Assembly (NCBI RefSeq): GCF_005893125.1
Contig: NZ_VCJS01000003.1
Span: 90,011-154,010 of the forward strand
Length of the DNA: 64,000 bases
Reading direction: 5' to 3'
DNA from: Nonomuraea basaltis
Lineage (GTDB): Bacteria > Actinomycetota > Actinomycetes > Streptosporangiales > Streptosporangiaceae
This document shows, one piece after another, positions 8,037-17,200 of the stretch. The notes beneath the pieces were generated by a model. The model was not told the origin of the DNA. It worked only from the letters and a program-made list of their open reading frames with translations, and did no database searches. Position 1 is the first letter of the stretch; every line of letters begins with the position of its first letter. A program made the position numbers and the translations under genes.

Positions 8037-8582
8037 GTGACCGAATCGCCGGGCCGGGTCCTCTACGTCATCGTGTGCGCGGCCGGACCGGCCGTGGAGG
8101 CCGGCCGCCTCGTCGCCATGGCGCAGGACGAGGGCTGGATCGTGCAGATCGTCGCCACGCCGTCGGCGCTCGACTTCATCGACGTGCCGGCGCTGGAACG
8201 GCAGACCGGCCGCCCGGTCCGCAGCCGCTACCGCAAGCCGTCCGAGCCCAAACCGCCCCGGGCCGACGCCATCATCGTCGCCCCGGCGACGTACAACACG
8301 ATCAACAAGTTCGCCCAGGGCATCGCCGACACCTACGCCCTCGGTGTGCTGGCCGAGGCGCCCGGGCTCGGCATTCCCGTTGTCGTGCTGCCCTTCGTCA
8401 ACAGCGCCCTGGCCTCCCGTACGGCCTTCCGGCGCAGCGTGGCGGAGCTGCGGGCCGACGGCGTACGCGTGCTGTTCGGCCCGGGACAGTACGAGCCCCA
8501 TCCGCCCAGCGCGGCAGCCGACCGCTTCGACGCCTACCCCTGGAAGCGGGCGCTTACCGAGCTCACCCGGCCGGGAGATTGA
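8037..8582 (+). CDS. HFCD-type flavoprotein (phosphopantothenoylcysteine decarboxylase-like)
   Basis: A 181-residue Rossmann-like flavoprotein of the homo-oligomeric flavin-containing Cys decarboxylase (HFCD) family. The N-terminal strand 'RVLYVIVCAAGPAVEAGRLVAMAQDEGW' and the 'ADAIIVAPATYNTINKFAQGIADTYALGVLAEA' segment are the FMN-binding and active-site regions of this family, including the PATYNTINK motif analogous to PxMNxxMW in Dfp/EpiD. Known members decarboxylate C-terminal or coenzyme-precursor cysteines; the substrate here is unknown. The GTG start at 8037 has a GGAG about six bases upstream, and upstream codons in the frame do not look coding. A truncated beta-lactamase gene follows after 12 bp. 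Confidence 0.85.
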   Translation: MTESPGRVLYVIVCAAGPAVEAGRLVAMAQDEGWIVQIVATPSALDFIDVPALERQTGRPVRSRYRKPSEPKPPRADAIIVAPATYNTINKFAQGIADTYALGVLAEAPGLGIPVVVLPFVNSALASRTAFRRSVAELRADGVRVLFGPGQYEPHPPSAAADRFDAYPWKRALTELTRPGD

Positions 8583-8594
8583 GTCTGACACCGT

Positions 8595-9155
8595 GTGAGG
8601 CGGTATCCCGGGATGGAGCTGGCCCCCGACCGGTACCGGTACGTGCTGGAGCGGCCCGTCATCGAGGAGGCCGGCAAGCGGTGGCTCTACTGCGGCGGGG
8701 CGAGCGCGCTGATCGGGGGGATCATCGCACGTGGGACGGGCCGGCCGCTGGAGGAGTACGCCGCCACCGCGCTCTTCGGACCGCTCGGGATCACCGAGTT
8801 CCAGTGGTCGAAGGGCGACGACGGGCTGGCGATGGCCGCGGCCGGGGTGCGGCTGCGGCCGATCGGCCTGGCCGCCATCGGGCAGCTCGTGCTCGACGGC
8901 GGCCGGGGGATCGTGCCCGGCGATTGGATCAAGGAGTTGTCGCGACCGCGGGTGAGGATCGACGACGGGTTCGAGTACGGCTACCAGTGGTACGTGGGCA
9001 CCGGAGCCCGTCGCTGGGTCCAGGGCATAGGCAACGGCGGGCAGCGGCTGCTCGTGGCGCCCGGCGAGGAGCTGGTCGTGGCGGTGACCGCCGGAGAGTA
9101 TGACCAGGACGCGGCCAGCGCCGCGGCCATTGTCGAGGCTGTCCTCGGCGCCTGA
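8595..9155 (+). pseudogene. Serine beta-lactamase/class C hydrolase, C-terminal fragment
   Basis: The 186-residue frame matches the second half of the serine hydrolase (class C beta-lactamase-like) family. It starts in the segment just before the second catalytic motif ('KRWLYCGGASALIGGIIARGTGRPLEEYA') and runs through 'RLRPIGLAAIGQLVLDGG' and 'GYQWYVGT' to a normal C-terminus. The N-terminal half with the nucleophile SxxK motif is absent; directly upstream lies the intact flavoprotein gene. With no nucleophile it cannot be a working hydrolase, so I call it a 5'-truncated pseudogene. No convincing ribosome-binding site precedes its first start codon. Confidence 0.75.
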
Positions 9156-9157
9156 GA

Positions 9158-10114
9158 TCAGGGAATGAGCAGGATGCGCCCGGTGACCGCGCGGCTCTCC
9201 AGGAGGTGGTGGGCCTGCGCGGCCTCCTCCAGCGGCAGCGTGCGGTCGATGAACGCCTCGCCGCGCCCCGATCCCAGCCGGGCGAGCATCTCCGGATAGC
9301 GCATCCCGAACACCTCCCCGGCCCACCCCGGGCCGCTGCAACCGACGATCGTCACGCCGCGTTCCATCAGGTCCGCGGCGGTGACGGCGGCGGGTTCCCC
9401 GCTCAGCAGCCCGTAGTAGAGCATGCGGCCGGAGCCGGGCGTCAGGTGGTCGAGCACCCTCCTGGCCGAGCTCCCGCCGATGGACTCGAAGACGACGTCC
9501 ACGTCCGCGGGCAGCTCGCCGGGCCACTCGGGCGAGCTGTGATCGAGCACGACGTCGGCGCCCAGCTCGCCCGCCCGGGCCCGTTTGGCGGCGGACCCGG
9601 CGGTGGCGATCACCTTCGCCGCCCCGAACTCCTTCGCGTGCCGCACCACCTGGCTTCCGACCGAGCTGGTGCCCGCCTCCACCAGGACGGTCTCCCCGCC
9701 TTCGAGTCGCGCCCGGTGCAGCAGGCCCAGGGCGATCGCGCCGGGCGCGGCCACGGCCAAGGCGTCCGCCGGCGTCACGCCCTCCGGGACCGGGCAGGTC
9801 ATGGCGGCCGGGAGCGCCACGTACTCGGCGTACGACCCCAATCCGCCGGTCACCCCCACCCGCGTGGTCCCGAGCAGCTCCGCGCCGACGCCCTCGCCCA
9901 CCTCCACGACCTCACCGACCGCTTCCGCGCCGAGCACGGCGGGCAGCGACAGCGGGAACGGCAGCGCGCCCGCTCTGATCTGGGTCTCCGCGTAGCTGAC
10001 GCCGATGGCCTGGGCACGGATGAGGACCTGACCTTCGCCTGGGCGCGGGCGGGGCAGATCCGTCACCTTGAGCTGCTCCGGGCCACCCGTCTCGGGCAGG
10101 ACGATCGCGCGCAT
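9158..10114 (-). CDS. Quinone-oxidoreductase-type zinc-less alcohol dehydrogenase (MDR family)
   Basis: A 318-residue NADPH-dependent oxidoreductase. Visible features are the GroES-like N-terminal domain ('MRAIVLPETGGPEQLKVTDLPRPRPG') and a nucleotide-binding Rossmann domain with 'GGETVLVEAGTSSVGSQVVRHAKEFGAAKVIATAGS'. The zinc ligands of alcohol dehydrogenases are missing, as in quinone oxidoreductases. I moved the start to the ATG at 10114 because GGAG lies six bases before it, whereas the upstream ATG (10135) sits in the operator region. It is transcribed divergently from a TetR regulator, with an 11/12 inverted repeat between them, so it is very likely that regulator's target. Its stop lies 2 bp from the stop of the beta-lactamase fragment. 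Confidence 0.9.
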   Translation of the reverse strand: MRAIVLPETGGPEQLKVTDLPRPRPGEGQVLIRAQAIGVSYAETQIRAGALPFPLSLPAVLGAEAVGEVVEVGEGVGAELLGTTRVGVTGGLGSYAEYVALPAAMTCPVPEGVTPADALAVAAPGAIALGLLHRARLEGGETVLVEAGTSSVGSQVVRHAKEFGAAKVIATAGSAAKRARAGELGADVVLDHSSPEWPGELPADVDVVFESIGGSSARRVLDHLTPGSGRMLYYGLLSGEPAAVTAADLMERGVTIVGCSGPGWAGEVFGMRYPEMLARLGSGRGEAFIDRTLPLEEAAQAHHLLESRAVTGRILLIP

Positions 10115-10142
10115 GCTTCGCTCCTTCAAAGGCATTAAGTGA

Positions 10143-10175
10143 ACCAGTGGTCCAGTTAATATATGGACCTCTGGT
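10143..10175. promoter_or_regulatory. Inverted-repeat operator between the quinone reductase and its TetR regulator
   Basis: ACCAGTGGTCCA (10143-10154) and TGGACCTCTGGT (10164-10175) form an inverted repeat matching at 11 of 12 positions, separated by the AT-rich gttaatata. Each arm is itself nearly palindromic (ACCA-GTGG-T and GACC-TCT-GGTC), so two regulator dimers could bind. It lies in the 90-bp divergent promoter region, the expected place for a TetR operator that controls both genes. Confidence 0.7.
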
Positions 10176-10204
10176 CAAGTTTGTCCATACGAAAGAATGA
10201 CCGG

Positions 10205-10795
10205 ATGGAACGTCGGGAGCGGGCCGATGCCGCGCGCAACAGGCAGGCGATCCTGCGGGCGGCCGAGGACCTGCTGGGGCAGTACCCGCCCGAGCAGGTC
10301 TCCGTGGAGCGGGTCGCGGCAGCCGCCGGCGTGGGCAAGGGGACGGTCTTCCACCGGTTCGGCAGCCGTACCGGGCTCATGCGGGAGCTCATGGCCGAGC
10401 GGGTGCGGGAGCTGGAGGAGGCCGTCACCGAGGGGCCGCCGCCGCTCGGCCCGGGCGCGCCGCCGGTCGCGCGGCTGGTCGCGTTCTTCGAGGCGCTGGC
10501 GGTGCTGGCGGCGCGCAACGGGAACCTCGTGGCGGCGTATGAGCACGCCATGCTCACCAGGAAGGCCGCCCCCGAGCAGCCGAGGGAGGCCAATCCGATC
10601 TACCTGTTCTGGCACCGGCACGTGTCGGAGCTGATCGCCGCGGGGCGGCCGGACGTGGACGCCGAGCAGATCGCGCACATGCTGCTCGGCGTGCTGCACA
10701 TGGAGCCGATCGCGAGCCAGTTGCGCGCGGGCGAGCACGACAAGCTCGCCGCGAGCTACGCCGAGCTGGTCAGGGGGCTGATGGGAGGTCGATGA
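10205..10795 (+). CDS. TetR-family transcriptional repressor
   Basis: A 196-residue TetR regulator. The N-terminal helix-turn-helix is clear: 'RQAILRAAEDLLGQYPPEQVSVERVAAAAGVGKGTVFHRFGSRTGLMREL'. The C-terminal ligand domain is helical ('LVAFFEALAVLAARNGNLVAAYEHAML') and typical of the family. The ATG at 10205 is chosen because upstream in-frame codons overlap the inverted-repeat operator. It probably represses itself and the divergent quinone reductase, releasing when a small electrophile or quinone binds; this is the usual arrangement, inferred from layout. Its 3' end overlaps the convergent LysR gene by 26 bp. Confidence 0.9.
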   Translation: MERRERADAARNRQAILRAAEDLLGQYPPEQVSVERVAAAAGVGKGTVFHRFGSRTGLMRELMAERVRELEEAVTEGPPPLGPGAPPVARLVAFFEALAVLAARNGNLVAAYEHAMLTRKAAPEQPREANPIYLFWHRHVSELIAAGRPDVDAEQIAHMLLGVLHMEPIASQLRAGEHDKLAASYAELVRGLMGGR

Positions 10796-11642
10796 TCGCC
10801 GTTCGGAAGGCGGCGACGGCCGCCCTGATCGCCGGGTGCTCGCCGTACCCCCTTCTGAACGCCGCCAGCGTGCGGCGGCTCAGCGGCAGGCGGGTGAGCG
10901 CGACCCCGGGCGGCGGCGCGGTCGCGGCCAGGTGGGGCACGAGCGCGACGCCCTGATCCGCCGCCGCGAGGGCCAGGACGGTGTCGAAGTCGTCGATGTG
11001 GTGCCGGACGCGCGGCTCGAAACCCGCCGCCTGGCAGGCCCTGATCGCCATGGTGTGGCAGAGCGTGCCGGGCTTGTTCGTGATCCACACGTCATCGCGG
11101 GCGGCGGCGATCGAGGCCCGGTTCGTCAGGTACATCGGCTCGCTGAACAGCGGCTCCGTCTCGATGGACGGGTCGGTGACGGGCGGGACGAAGTCGTACT
11201 CGTGGACGAGCGCCACGTCGAGCTCCCCCGCCCGCAGCGCGGCCGACACGTCGGCGGGGTCGATCTCGGCGACCATCGGCTCCAGCCCCGGATGCGCGCC
11301 GGTCAGGCGGAGGGCGGACGGCAGCAGCACGCGGGCCGCCGTGGGGAACGCGCCGATCCGGAGAGGCCCCGACGGCCCGCCCCGCGCGGCAGCGAGGGCC
11401 GCCGAGGCGCGTTCGAGCTGCTCCAGTACGGCCTGCGCGTGCTCCACCAGGAGGTGTCCTGCCGGGGTCAGTGTCACGGTACGGCCGGTGCGTTCGAGCA
11501 GCGGCACGCCTGCCTCCCGTTCCAGGGCGCTGAGCTGCTGCGAGACGGCCGAGGGCGTGAACGTGACCGCCTCCGCGACGGCGGCGATCGTGCCCCGCAT
11601 GGCGAGTTCGCGGAGGAGGTGAAGCTTGCGCGGATCGAGCAT
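10770..11642 (-). CDS. LysR-family transcriptional regulator
   Basis: A complete 290-residue LysR regulator. The N-terminal winged HTH reads 'LHLLRELAMRGTIAAVAEAVTFTPSAVSQQLSALEREAGVPLLERTGRTVTLT', and the effector domain begins at 'GPLRIGAFPTAARVLLPSAL'. It is divergent from a DapA-family aldolase gene 71 bp away. A TAAG-N5-CTTA sequence with T-N11-A spacing, the standard LysR box, begins at its start codon, so autoregulation and control of the aldolase are likely. Effector unknown. Convergent with, and overlapping by 26 bp, the TetR gene. Confidence 0.92.
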   Translation of the reverse strand: MLDPRKLHLLRELAMRGTIAAVAEAVTFTPSAVSQQLSALEREAGVPLLERTGRTVTLTPAGHLLVEHAQAVLEQLERASAALAAARGGPSGPLRIGAFPTAARVLLPSALRLTGAHPGLEPMVAEIDPADVSAALRAGELDVALVHEYDFVPPVTDPSIETEPLFSEPMYLTNRASIAAARDDVWITNKPGTLCHTMAIRACQAAGFEPRVRHHIDDFDTVLALAAADQGVALVPHLAATAPPPGVALTRLPLSRRTLAAFRRGYGEHPAIRAAVAAFRTAIIDLPSAP

Positions 11643-11654
11643 AAGTTGAGCTTA
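11642..11654. promoter_or_regulatory. Candidate LysR box (T-N11-A)
   Basis: TAAGTTGAGCTTA is a perfect TAAG/CTTA inverted repeat with the T-N11-A spacing recognised by LysR regulators. It sits at the 5' end of the LysR gene in the 71-bp gap to the divergent aldolase gene. Confidence 0.5.
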
Positions 11655-11713
11655 CGTTCCAGCGAAGAAATCCGAACTAGACCTAACGGGACGCGGTCGG
11701 TCACGCTCGAAGC

Positions 11714-12592
11714 ATGTTGAGAGGAATCCACGTACCGCTGGTCACCCCGTTCGCCGCGACGGGCGAGGTGGCCCTGGACGTCATCGAGAAGCTCGCCCAC
11801 CAGGTTCTCGACGAGGGCGCGGCCGGGCTGGTCGCGCTCGGCACCACCGGTGAGGTGGCCGCGCTCGACCCCGAGGAAGTGGCGCGGGTGATCGACGTGT
11901 GCGCGCGCGTCTGCGTGCGGCGGGAGGCGCTGCTGACGGTGGGGGTGACGGGGAACGACACGCGCTCGACGGCGCACGCGTTGCGGAGCCTGCCGGACGG
12001 GGTGGGGGCGGCGCTGGTGACCGTCCCGTACTTCCTGCGGCCCGGCGAGCGCGGGGTCGTCGCGCACTTCGAGGCGCTGGCCGAGGAGACGCCGGTGCCG
12101 CTCGTGATCTACCACATCCCGTACCGGACCGGGCAGGCGGTGGGCGCCGCGACGCTGCGGCGGCTGGGGGCGCACCCGATGGTCGCAGGCGTGAAGTACG
12201 CGGCCGGCGGGATCGATCAGGACGCCGTCGACCTGCTCGGGGACCTGCCCGACGGGTTCGAGGTGGTGGGCGGCGACGACGCGTTCATCTCGCCGCTGCT
12301 CGCCCTGGGCGCCTCGGGCGGGATCCTCGCCTCGGCGCACCTGCGCACACGGAGCTTCGCCGACCTGGTGGACGCCTGGCACGCGGGGGACGCGGGCCGG
12401 GCCAGGGCGCTCGGGCACCGGCTGGCCAGGATGTCCGCCGCACTGTTCGCCGAGCCGAACCCCACCGTGATCAAGGGCGTGCTGCACGCCCAGGGCCTGA
12501 TCCCGACCCCGGACGTGCGGTTGCCGCTGGTGCCCGCGAGCGCTGGGGCGGTGTCACAGGCTCGCCTGGTAGCGGTACATCCAGGCGAGTGA
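11714..12592 (+). CDS. DapA/N-acetylneuraminate-lyase family aldolase
   Basis: A 292-residue class I aldolase of the dihydrodipicolinate synthase superfamily (TIM barrel using a Schiff-base lysine). Seen: 'GIHVPLVTPFAATGEVALDVIEKLAHQVLDEGAAGLVALGTTGEVAAL' (the GTTGE substrate loop), the conserved Tyr in 'LVIYHIPYRTG', and the catalytic Lys in 'VAGVKYAAGG'. Family members make dihydrodipicolinate or cleave sialic acids and keto-deoxy sugars. Being unlinked to lysine genes and controlled by a divergent LysR protein, a catabolic aldolase is more likely than housekeeping DapA, but the substrate is undetermined. The last 39 bp overlap the convergent monooxygenase gene. Confidence 0.88.
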   Translation: MLRGIHVPLVTPFAATGEVALDVIEKLAHQVLDEGAAGLVALGTTGEVAALDPEEVARVIDVCARVCVRREALLTVGVTGNDTRSTAHALRSLPDGVGAALVTVPYFLRPGERGVVAHFEALAEETPVPLVIYHIPYRTGQAVGAATLRRLGAHPMVAGVKYAAGGIDQDAVDLLGDLPDGFEVVGGDDAFISPLLALGASGGILASAHLRTRSFADLVDAWHAGDAGRARALGHRLARMSAALFAEPNPTVIKGVLHAQGLIPTPDVRLPLVPASAGAVSQARLVAVHPGE

Positions 12593-13699
12593 CTCCTGGC
12601 TCGCGCTCTTCTTCAGGAAGAGCGGCAGCATCAGGTCGCGGAAGACCCGGCCCACCGGGCCCGCGGCCTTGCTGTTGCTGATCGTTCGCGAGTACGCGAC
12701 CACCCGCTCCACCCTGGGCCGCCGCTCGGCCTCGAAGCGCCCGAACGCCTCGCGGTGATCCGCGCTGTCGCGCAGGCACCTGGCCAGCGCGACCGCGTCC
12801 TCGACGGCCAGTGAGGCGCCCTGGCCGGAGCTGGGAGAGGTGGCGTGCGCGGCGTCTCCGAGGAGCAGGACCCGGCCGCGGTGCCACACGGGCACCGGCG
12901 GCAGGTCGTGGATCGGCAGCGCCGGTCCGACCTCGCTGCGCGAGACGAGCTGGGCGGAGGAGTTCGCGTCGTCCTCGAACGCCCTGACCAGCTCCGCCTT
13001 CCAGCTCTCCGGAACGTCGCCGAGCCGCCTGGGCAGGTTCGCGAACCACCAGGTCTCGCCCGAATCGGCCACCGTGTAGCCGAAGAACGCGCGCTTGCCG
13101 AAGACCATGTTGTACACGCCCGGCTCGCCGGGGAGGCTCGTGTCCTTGACGATCCCGCCGAAGCTGTACAGCCCGCTGTAGCGGGGCGCCGGGGCCTGCG
13201 GGTCGAGGATCGAGCGGGTGTGCGAGTGCACGCCGTCGCAGGCGATCAGCAGGTCCCCGGTGGCCTCCGTGCCGTCCTCAAACCTGGCGGTGACCCCGCC
13301 TCCGTGGTCGTCGTACGAGACCAGGCGCTTGCCGTACGTCACCTGGATCCCCCGCCGCGCGGCCTCGTCGCGGACGGTCCGGTAGAGGTCGGAGCGCAGG
13401 ACGGTGTGGCTCACCGTGCCGTCGTCGAGCCGCAGGCCGTTGGCCACCTCGCCGAGCCGCTTGCCCGAGCCGCTCCACATGACCATCCGCGGCGTGGGGA
13501 TGGCCGGCTCCAGCACCGTACGGTGCGCGCCCAGCGTGCGCAGCGCGGCCAGGCCGTTCGAGGCGAGGTTGAGGAACGAGCCCACGTTCTCCGCGCTCTG
13601 CCCGTACGCCTCGAAGATCTCCGCCTCGACGCCCACCTCACGCAGCGCCATCGCGGTGACCGGGCCGGCAATTCCGCACCCTATGATCAAAGCCTTCAT
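12554..13699 (-). CDS. FAD-dependent aromatic-type monooxygenase
   Basis: A 381-residue group A flavoprotein hydroxylase. The three fingerprints are present: GCGIAG (residues 8-13, ADP binding), 'LLIACDGVHSHTR' (DG motif) and 'RVLLLGDAAHATSPSSGQGASLAVEDAVAL' (GD motif). Such enzymes insert oxygen into aromatic or polyketide-like substrates using NAD(P)H. The ATG at 13699 has AAGG seven bases upstream and is preferred over the adjacent ATG at 13702. The gene is divergent from a MarR regulator, with a perfect 9+2+9 palindrome between them, so it is almost certainly repressed by that regulator. Typical role: resistance to or catabolism of a small aromatic, inferred from the MarR pairing. Confidence 0.9.
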   Translation of the reverse strand: MKALIIGCGIAGPVTAMALREVGVEAEIFEAYGQSAENVGSFLNLASNGLAALRTLGAHRTVLEPAIPTPRMVMWSGSGKRLGEVANGLRLDDGTVSHTVLRSDLYRTVRDEAARRGIQVTYGKRLVSYDDHGGGVTARFEDGTEATGDLLIACDGVHSHTRSILDPQAPAPRYSGLYSFGGIVKDTSLPGEPGVYNMVFGKRAFFGYTVADSGETWWFANLPRRLGDVPESWKAELVRAFEDDANSSAQLVSRSEVGPALPIHDLPPVPVWHRGRVLLLGDAAHATSPSSGQGASLAVEDAVALARCLRDSADHREAFGRFEAERRPRVERVVAYSRTISNSKAAGPVGRVFRDLMLPLFLKKSASQESLAWMYRYQASL

Positions 13700-13708
13700 C
13701 ATGATACC

Positions 13709-13728
13709 TTTCGTTCGGTCGAACGAAA
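13709..13728. promoter_or_regulatory. MarR operator (perfect palindrome)
   Basis: TTTCGTTCGGTCGAACGAAA is a perfect 9-bp inverted repeat with a 2-bp centre. It lies 10 bp from the monooxygenase start and 22 bp from the MarR start, in a 50-bp divergent promoter. Position, symmetry and size are those of a MarR-dimer site blocking both promoters. Confidence 0.8.
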
Positions 13729-13749
13729 TATACGGTGAAGGTATGGGTT

Positions 13750-14223
13750 ATGTCGAGAGATATTTCGGATCACCGAAAGAAGTTGCTGGAGGAGCTGGCG
13801 GTTGCGGGGCGGAAGAGCAGCAACGCCGCCGTGATGTACCACAGCGCCATGGGCGAGCGGCTCGGCCTTGGCATGACCGAGGAGAAGACCCTCGACCTGC
13901 TGCAACGTCTCGGGCCGCTGACGGCGGGCGAGCTCTCCCAGCACACGGGCCTGGCGCCGGCCACGGTCAGCGGCGTGATCGACCGGCTGGAGGGCAAGTG
14001 GCTGGTACGGCGCGTGCGCGACACCAAGGACCGGCGGCGGGTGCGCGTCGAGATCAACTACGAGCGGCTGGCCGGGTTCGGGGAGCTGTTCGAACCGTTC
14101 GTGGCCGCGCTGGCGCAGCTGTACGAGCGCTACACGGACGAGCAGCTCGAAGTGATCCTCGACTTCCTCACCCGCTCCACGGCCCTGCAGCGGGAGGCGA
14201 CCACGGCGCTGGGCGAGGAATGA
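13750..14223 (+). CDS. MarR-family transcriptional regulator
   Basis: A 157-residue winged-helix regulator. The recognition region reads 'LTAGELSQHTGLAPATVSGVIDRLEGKWLVRRVRDTKDRRRVRVEI', including the DxRxxx wing typical of MarR. The ATG at 13750 is selected because GAAGG lies about eight bases before it; the GTG at 13735 lacks a site. It is divergent from the FAD monooxygenase and probably binds the palindrome at 13709-13728 to repress both. The inducer is likely an aromatic acid or phenolic substrate of the monooxygenase (inference). It converges on the large ATPase gene with 9 bp between stops. Confidence 0.92.
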   Translation: MSRDISDHRKKLLEELAVAGRKSSNAAVMYHSAMGERLGLGMTEEKTLDLLQRLGPLTAGELSQHTGLAPATVSGVIDRLEGKWLVRRVRDTKDRRRVRVEINYERLAGFGELFEPFVAALAQLYERYTDEQLEVILDFLTRSTALQREATTALGEE

Positions 14224-14232
14224 GGCGTGCTC

Positions 14233-17200
14233 TCAGCGGTCGGACTCCCTGATGGCCGTGCCGACCTCGCTCACCCGGTCGGCCAGCAGGCCGAGCGCGC
14301 CCACCGCCCTGGCCATCGGATCGTCGTCCGCGCCGCCGAGCGCCTTGGCCCTGAGGTAGGCGCTCTTGATCTGCGCCCAGCGCTCGGCCTGGGCGGGGGT
14401 CAGGCGGCCGCGCAACTCGGCCAGCTTGAGCAGGTTCGCCTCGGCGTCGGTGGTAAGGGTCTGCGCCTCGCCCAGGTAGTGGTCGTCGATCACCGCTTCC
14501 AGCTCGGCGTCGTTCATCGCGGGCACGATGCGCTCGGTCAGCTTGTTCATGTTCCGGTACGAGCCCTGCAACCGGTACGGGGGCTCCGTGCGGGCGGCGT
14601 CGGACTGGCCGGCCGAGGCGATGTACGCCCGGTTGTTGGCCAGCACGACCTCCTGAACGCGGACCAGCTTCGCCAGGACGCTGAGGATCTGGTCGAGCTC
14701 CGGCTTGCTGTACGGGTGCCTGAGCTGGTCCGGCCGGACCGTCGTGTCGCCCTTCGCGAGACGTACGAGGAGCTCCACGTCCTCCCGCTCGCGGCCGGAC
14801 AGGGGCGCCAGCACGGGGTTGGAGGTGAGGGCGTTATCCACGTAGCTCAGCGCGAACAGGTCTTCCTTGCCCGACAGGACGTCGCCCAGGTTCCACACGT
14901 CGGCCCGGTTGGCCAGCATGTCGGGGATGCGGAAGCGCTGACCGGACTCGGTGTACGGGTTCCCGGCCATGCACACCGCGAACCGCTTGCCGCGCAGGTC
15001 GTAGGTGCGGGTCCGGCCGTTCCAGACGCCCTCGATGCGGCGCTGGGCGTCACAGAGCGAGATGAACTTCTGCAGCAGCTCCGGCGAGGTGTGCTGGATG
15101 TCGTCCAGGTAGAGCAGCGTGTTGTTGCCCGTTTCGAGGGCGAACGAGATCTTCTCCACCTCCTGCCTGGCCGTCGCGTCGGGCGCGTCCGCCGGGTCCA
15201 GCGAGGTGACCTCGTGGCCCAGCGCGGGGCCGTTCACCTTGACGAAGACCAGGCCGAGGCGGCTGGCGACGTACTCCATCAGGGTCGTCTTGCCGTAGCC
15301 GGGCGGTGAGATGAGCAGCAGGAGCCCCATCTGGTCGGTGCGCTTGTTCGCGCCCGCCGCGCCCAGCTGCTTGGCCAGGTTGTCGCCGATCAGCGGCAGG
15401 TACACCTCGTCGAGGAGGCGGTTGCGGACGAAGGCGCTCATGACCTTGGGCTTGTACTCGTCCAGGCGGAGGCGGTGGCGCTCGCTCTCGACCAGCTCGC
15501 TCCTGCGGCGCTGGTAGGCGCGGAAGGCCGGGACCCGCTCCAGACGGAAGCGGCGGGTTCTGGTGAGGATCTCGTCCAGGTGGATGTGCAGTTTGCGGTC
15601 TTTGATGCGGGGGTGGGTGCCCAGGAGGCCGTCGACGGTTGCTGTGGTGGCGGCGCTGGAGTCGTGGCGGGGGAGTTCGCCGCACAGCTGCACGGCTATG
15701 GCCTCGGCTGTTTCCGGGCCCTGGTGGTAGGCGGCCAGCCAGGCCTGGGCCAGTTGCAGGCGTTCGGGGAGGGGGAGTGACCTGAGGTCGTCCTCGAACT
15801 CGCGCAGCTTGACCGGGCCGAGGGAGTGGCGGAAGCCGTCGAGGAGGTCGCGGGCGGCCTTGCTGGTCACGAAGCCGGTGGGGTTGCCCGCCAGCTCCTC
15901 GACCAGATACTCGCCTGCCATGAGCGCCGCCGTCGCGGCTGCCATGCCGTTCACACCGGATGCCGCCACGCCTGCCAGGTCGTTCATGGCGGCTGTCGAT
16001 GCGTCTGCCGCGCTGGCCGCGATCAAGCCGCCGAGTTCCGCGGCCAGTGCGTCCAGGGCGGGTGTGATGCCGAAGACCGTGCGGGCTCGGATCAGGGACA
16101 CGGCCCGGGTCGTGAATGTTTTACGTGAAACGTCGTCCAGGCCGAATGCCCAGAACAGCTGGGCCATGGCGCGCACCTCGGCGGGATACCGCAGCAGCCC
16201 GGCCCCCTCGCGCAGCCGGACGAGAGTGTCCAGAATGGCCGTGGCGTCGTGGTCGTGGACCCCGCGCTCGTACCCCTCGTCGTACCGGGACTCGGCAGTC
16301 TGCCGGACCAGATCGGCCAGGGGCGCACCGGGGGTGACGGAGTCCAGCAGCGAGGCGGCCAGGTGCTCGGCGCGGTAGACCTCGGGCGTCTCCGACACCA
16401 GGAGCTGGTCCCAGAAGGGGCGGGTGTCGGCGAAGGAGGACGGCACGGGCGAGCGGTAGTCGGTACCAGTGATCGCGAAGTACATCGAGACGCGCTCATG
16501 GTCGCGGCCGCTTCCGGGCTCGTTGGCTCGTCCCTCGCTCTCTCCCCCGGAGCTCCTCCGCACGCGCTCATGGTCGCGGCCGCTTCCGGGCTCGTTGGCT
16601 CGTCCCTCGCTCTCTCCCCCGGAGCTCCTCCGCTCCACATGAGGCACCAGCGTCAGGTCGATGGGCTGGGTGTTCACGGCGAAGCGGTGGTGGCCGAGCC
16701 GCAGCGTCTCGCCGCCGTCCGAGAACAGGTCCAGGCGGTCCCGCAGCGCCCGTCCCGCCTCCTGCTGCGCCGACTTGACGCGCCCGTCCAGCTCCTCGGC
16801 CCGTACGGCGTCCCCGAGCGACCGCAGCTCGCCGGCGGCCGAGCGGACCTTGGCCACCATCGGGTCGGTCGCGAAGTACGTGTTGACCTCGTCCAGCGAG
16901 GTCAGCGCGCCGAGGCGGCGGGTGATGCTGCCCAGGATGCGCTCGGCGGAGGCGAAGATCCGGTCCGCCCGGCGGGCCAGCTCGTCGAGCTGGGTCTGCT
17001 TGCGGGCGGAGAACGCCTCGTAGACGTCGTCCCGCTTGGCCGACAGCTGTGTCGCGAAGTCGTCGAACTCGCCGAAGCGCGACTCCAGGTTCTCGACCTG
17101 AAGCATGAGCCGGCCGAGTTGCTCGTCGCACTTCCCGGGAGTGTCGGCCACCGCCAGCGCGCCGGTGATGGCCTGGCCGAGCAGGGCGAACTCGGCGGCG

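Noticed and set aside
16490..16633. CRISPR-like array
   Set aside because: Two adjacent 72-bp units with no spacers, in frame inside a gene. Not CRISPR.
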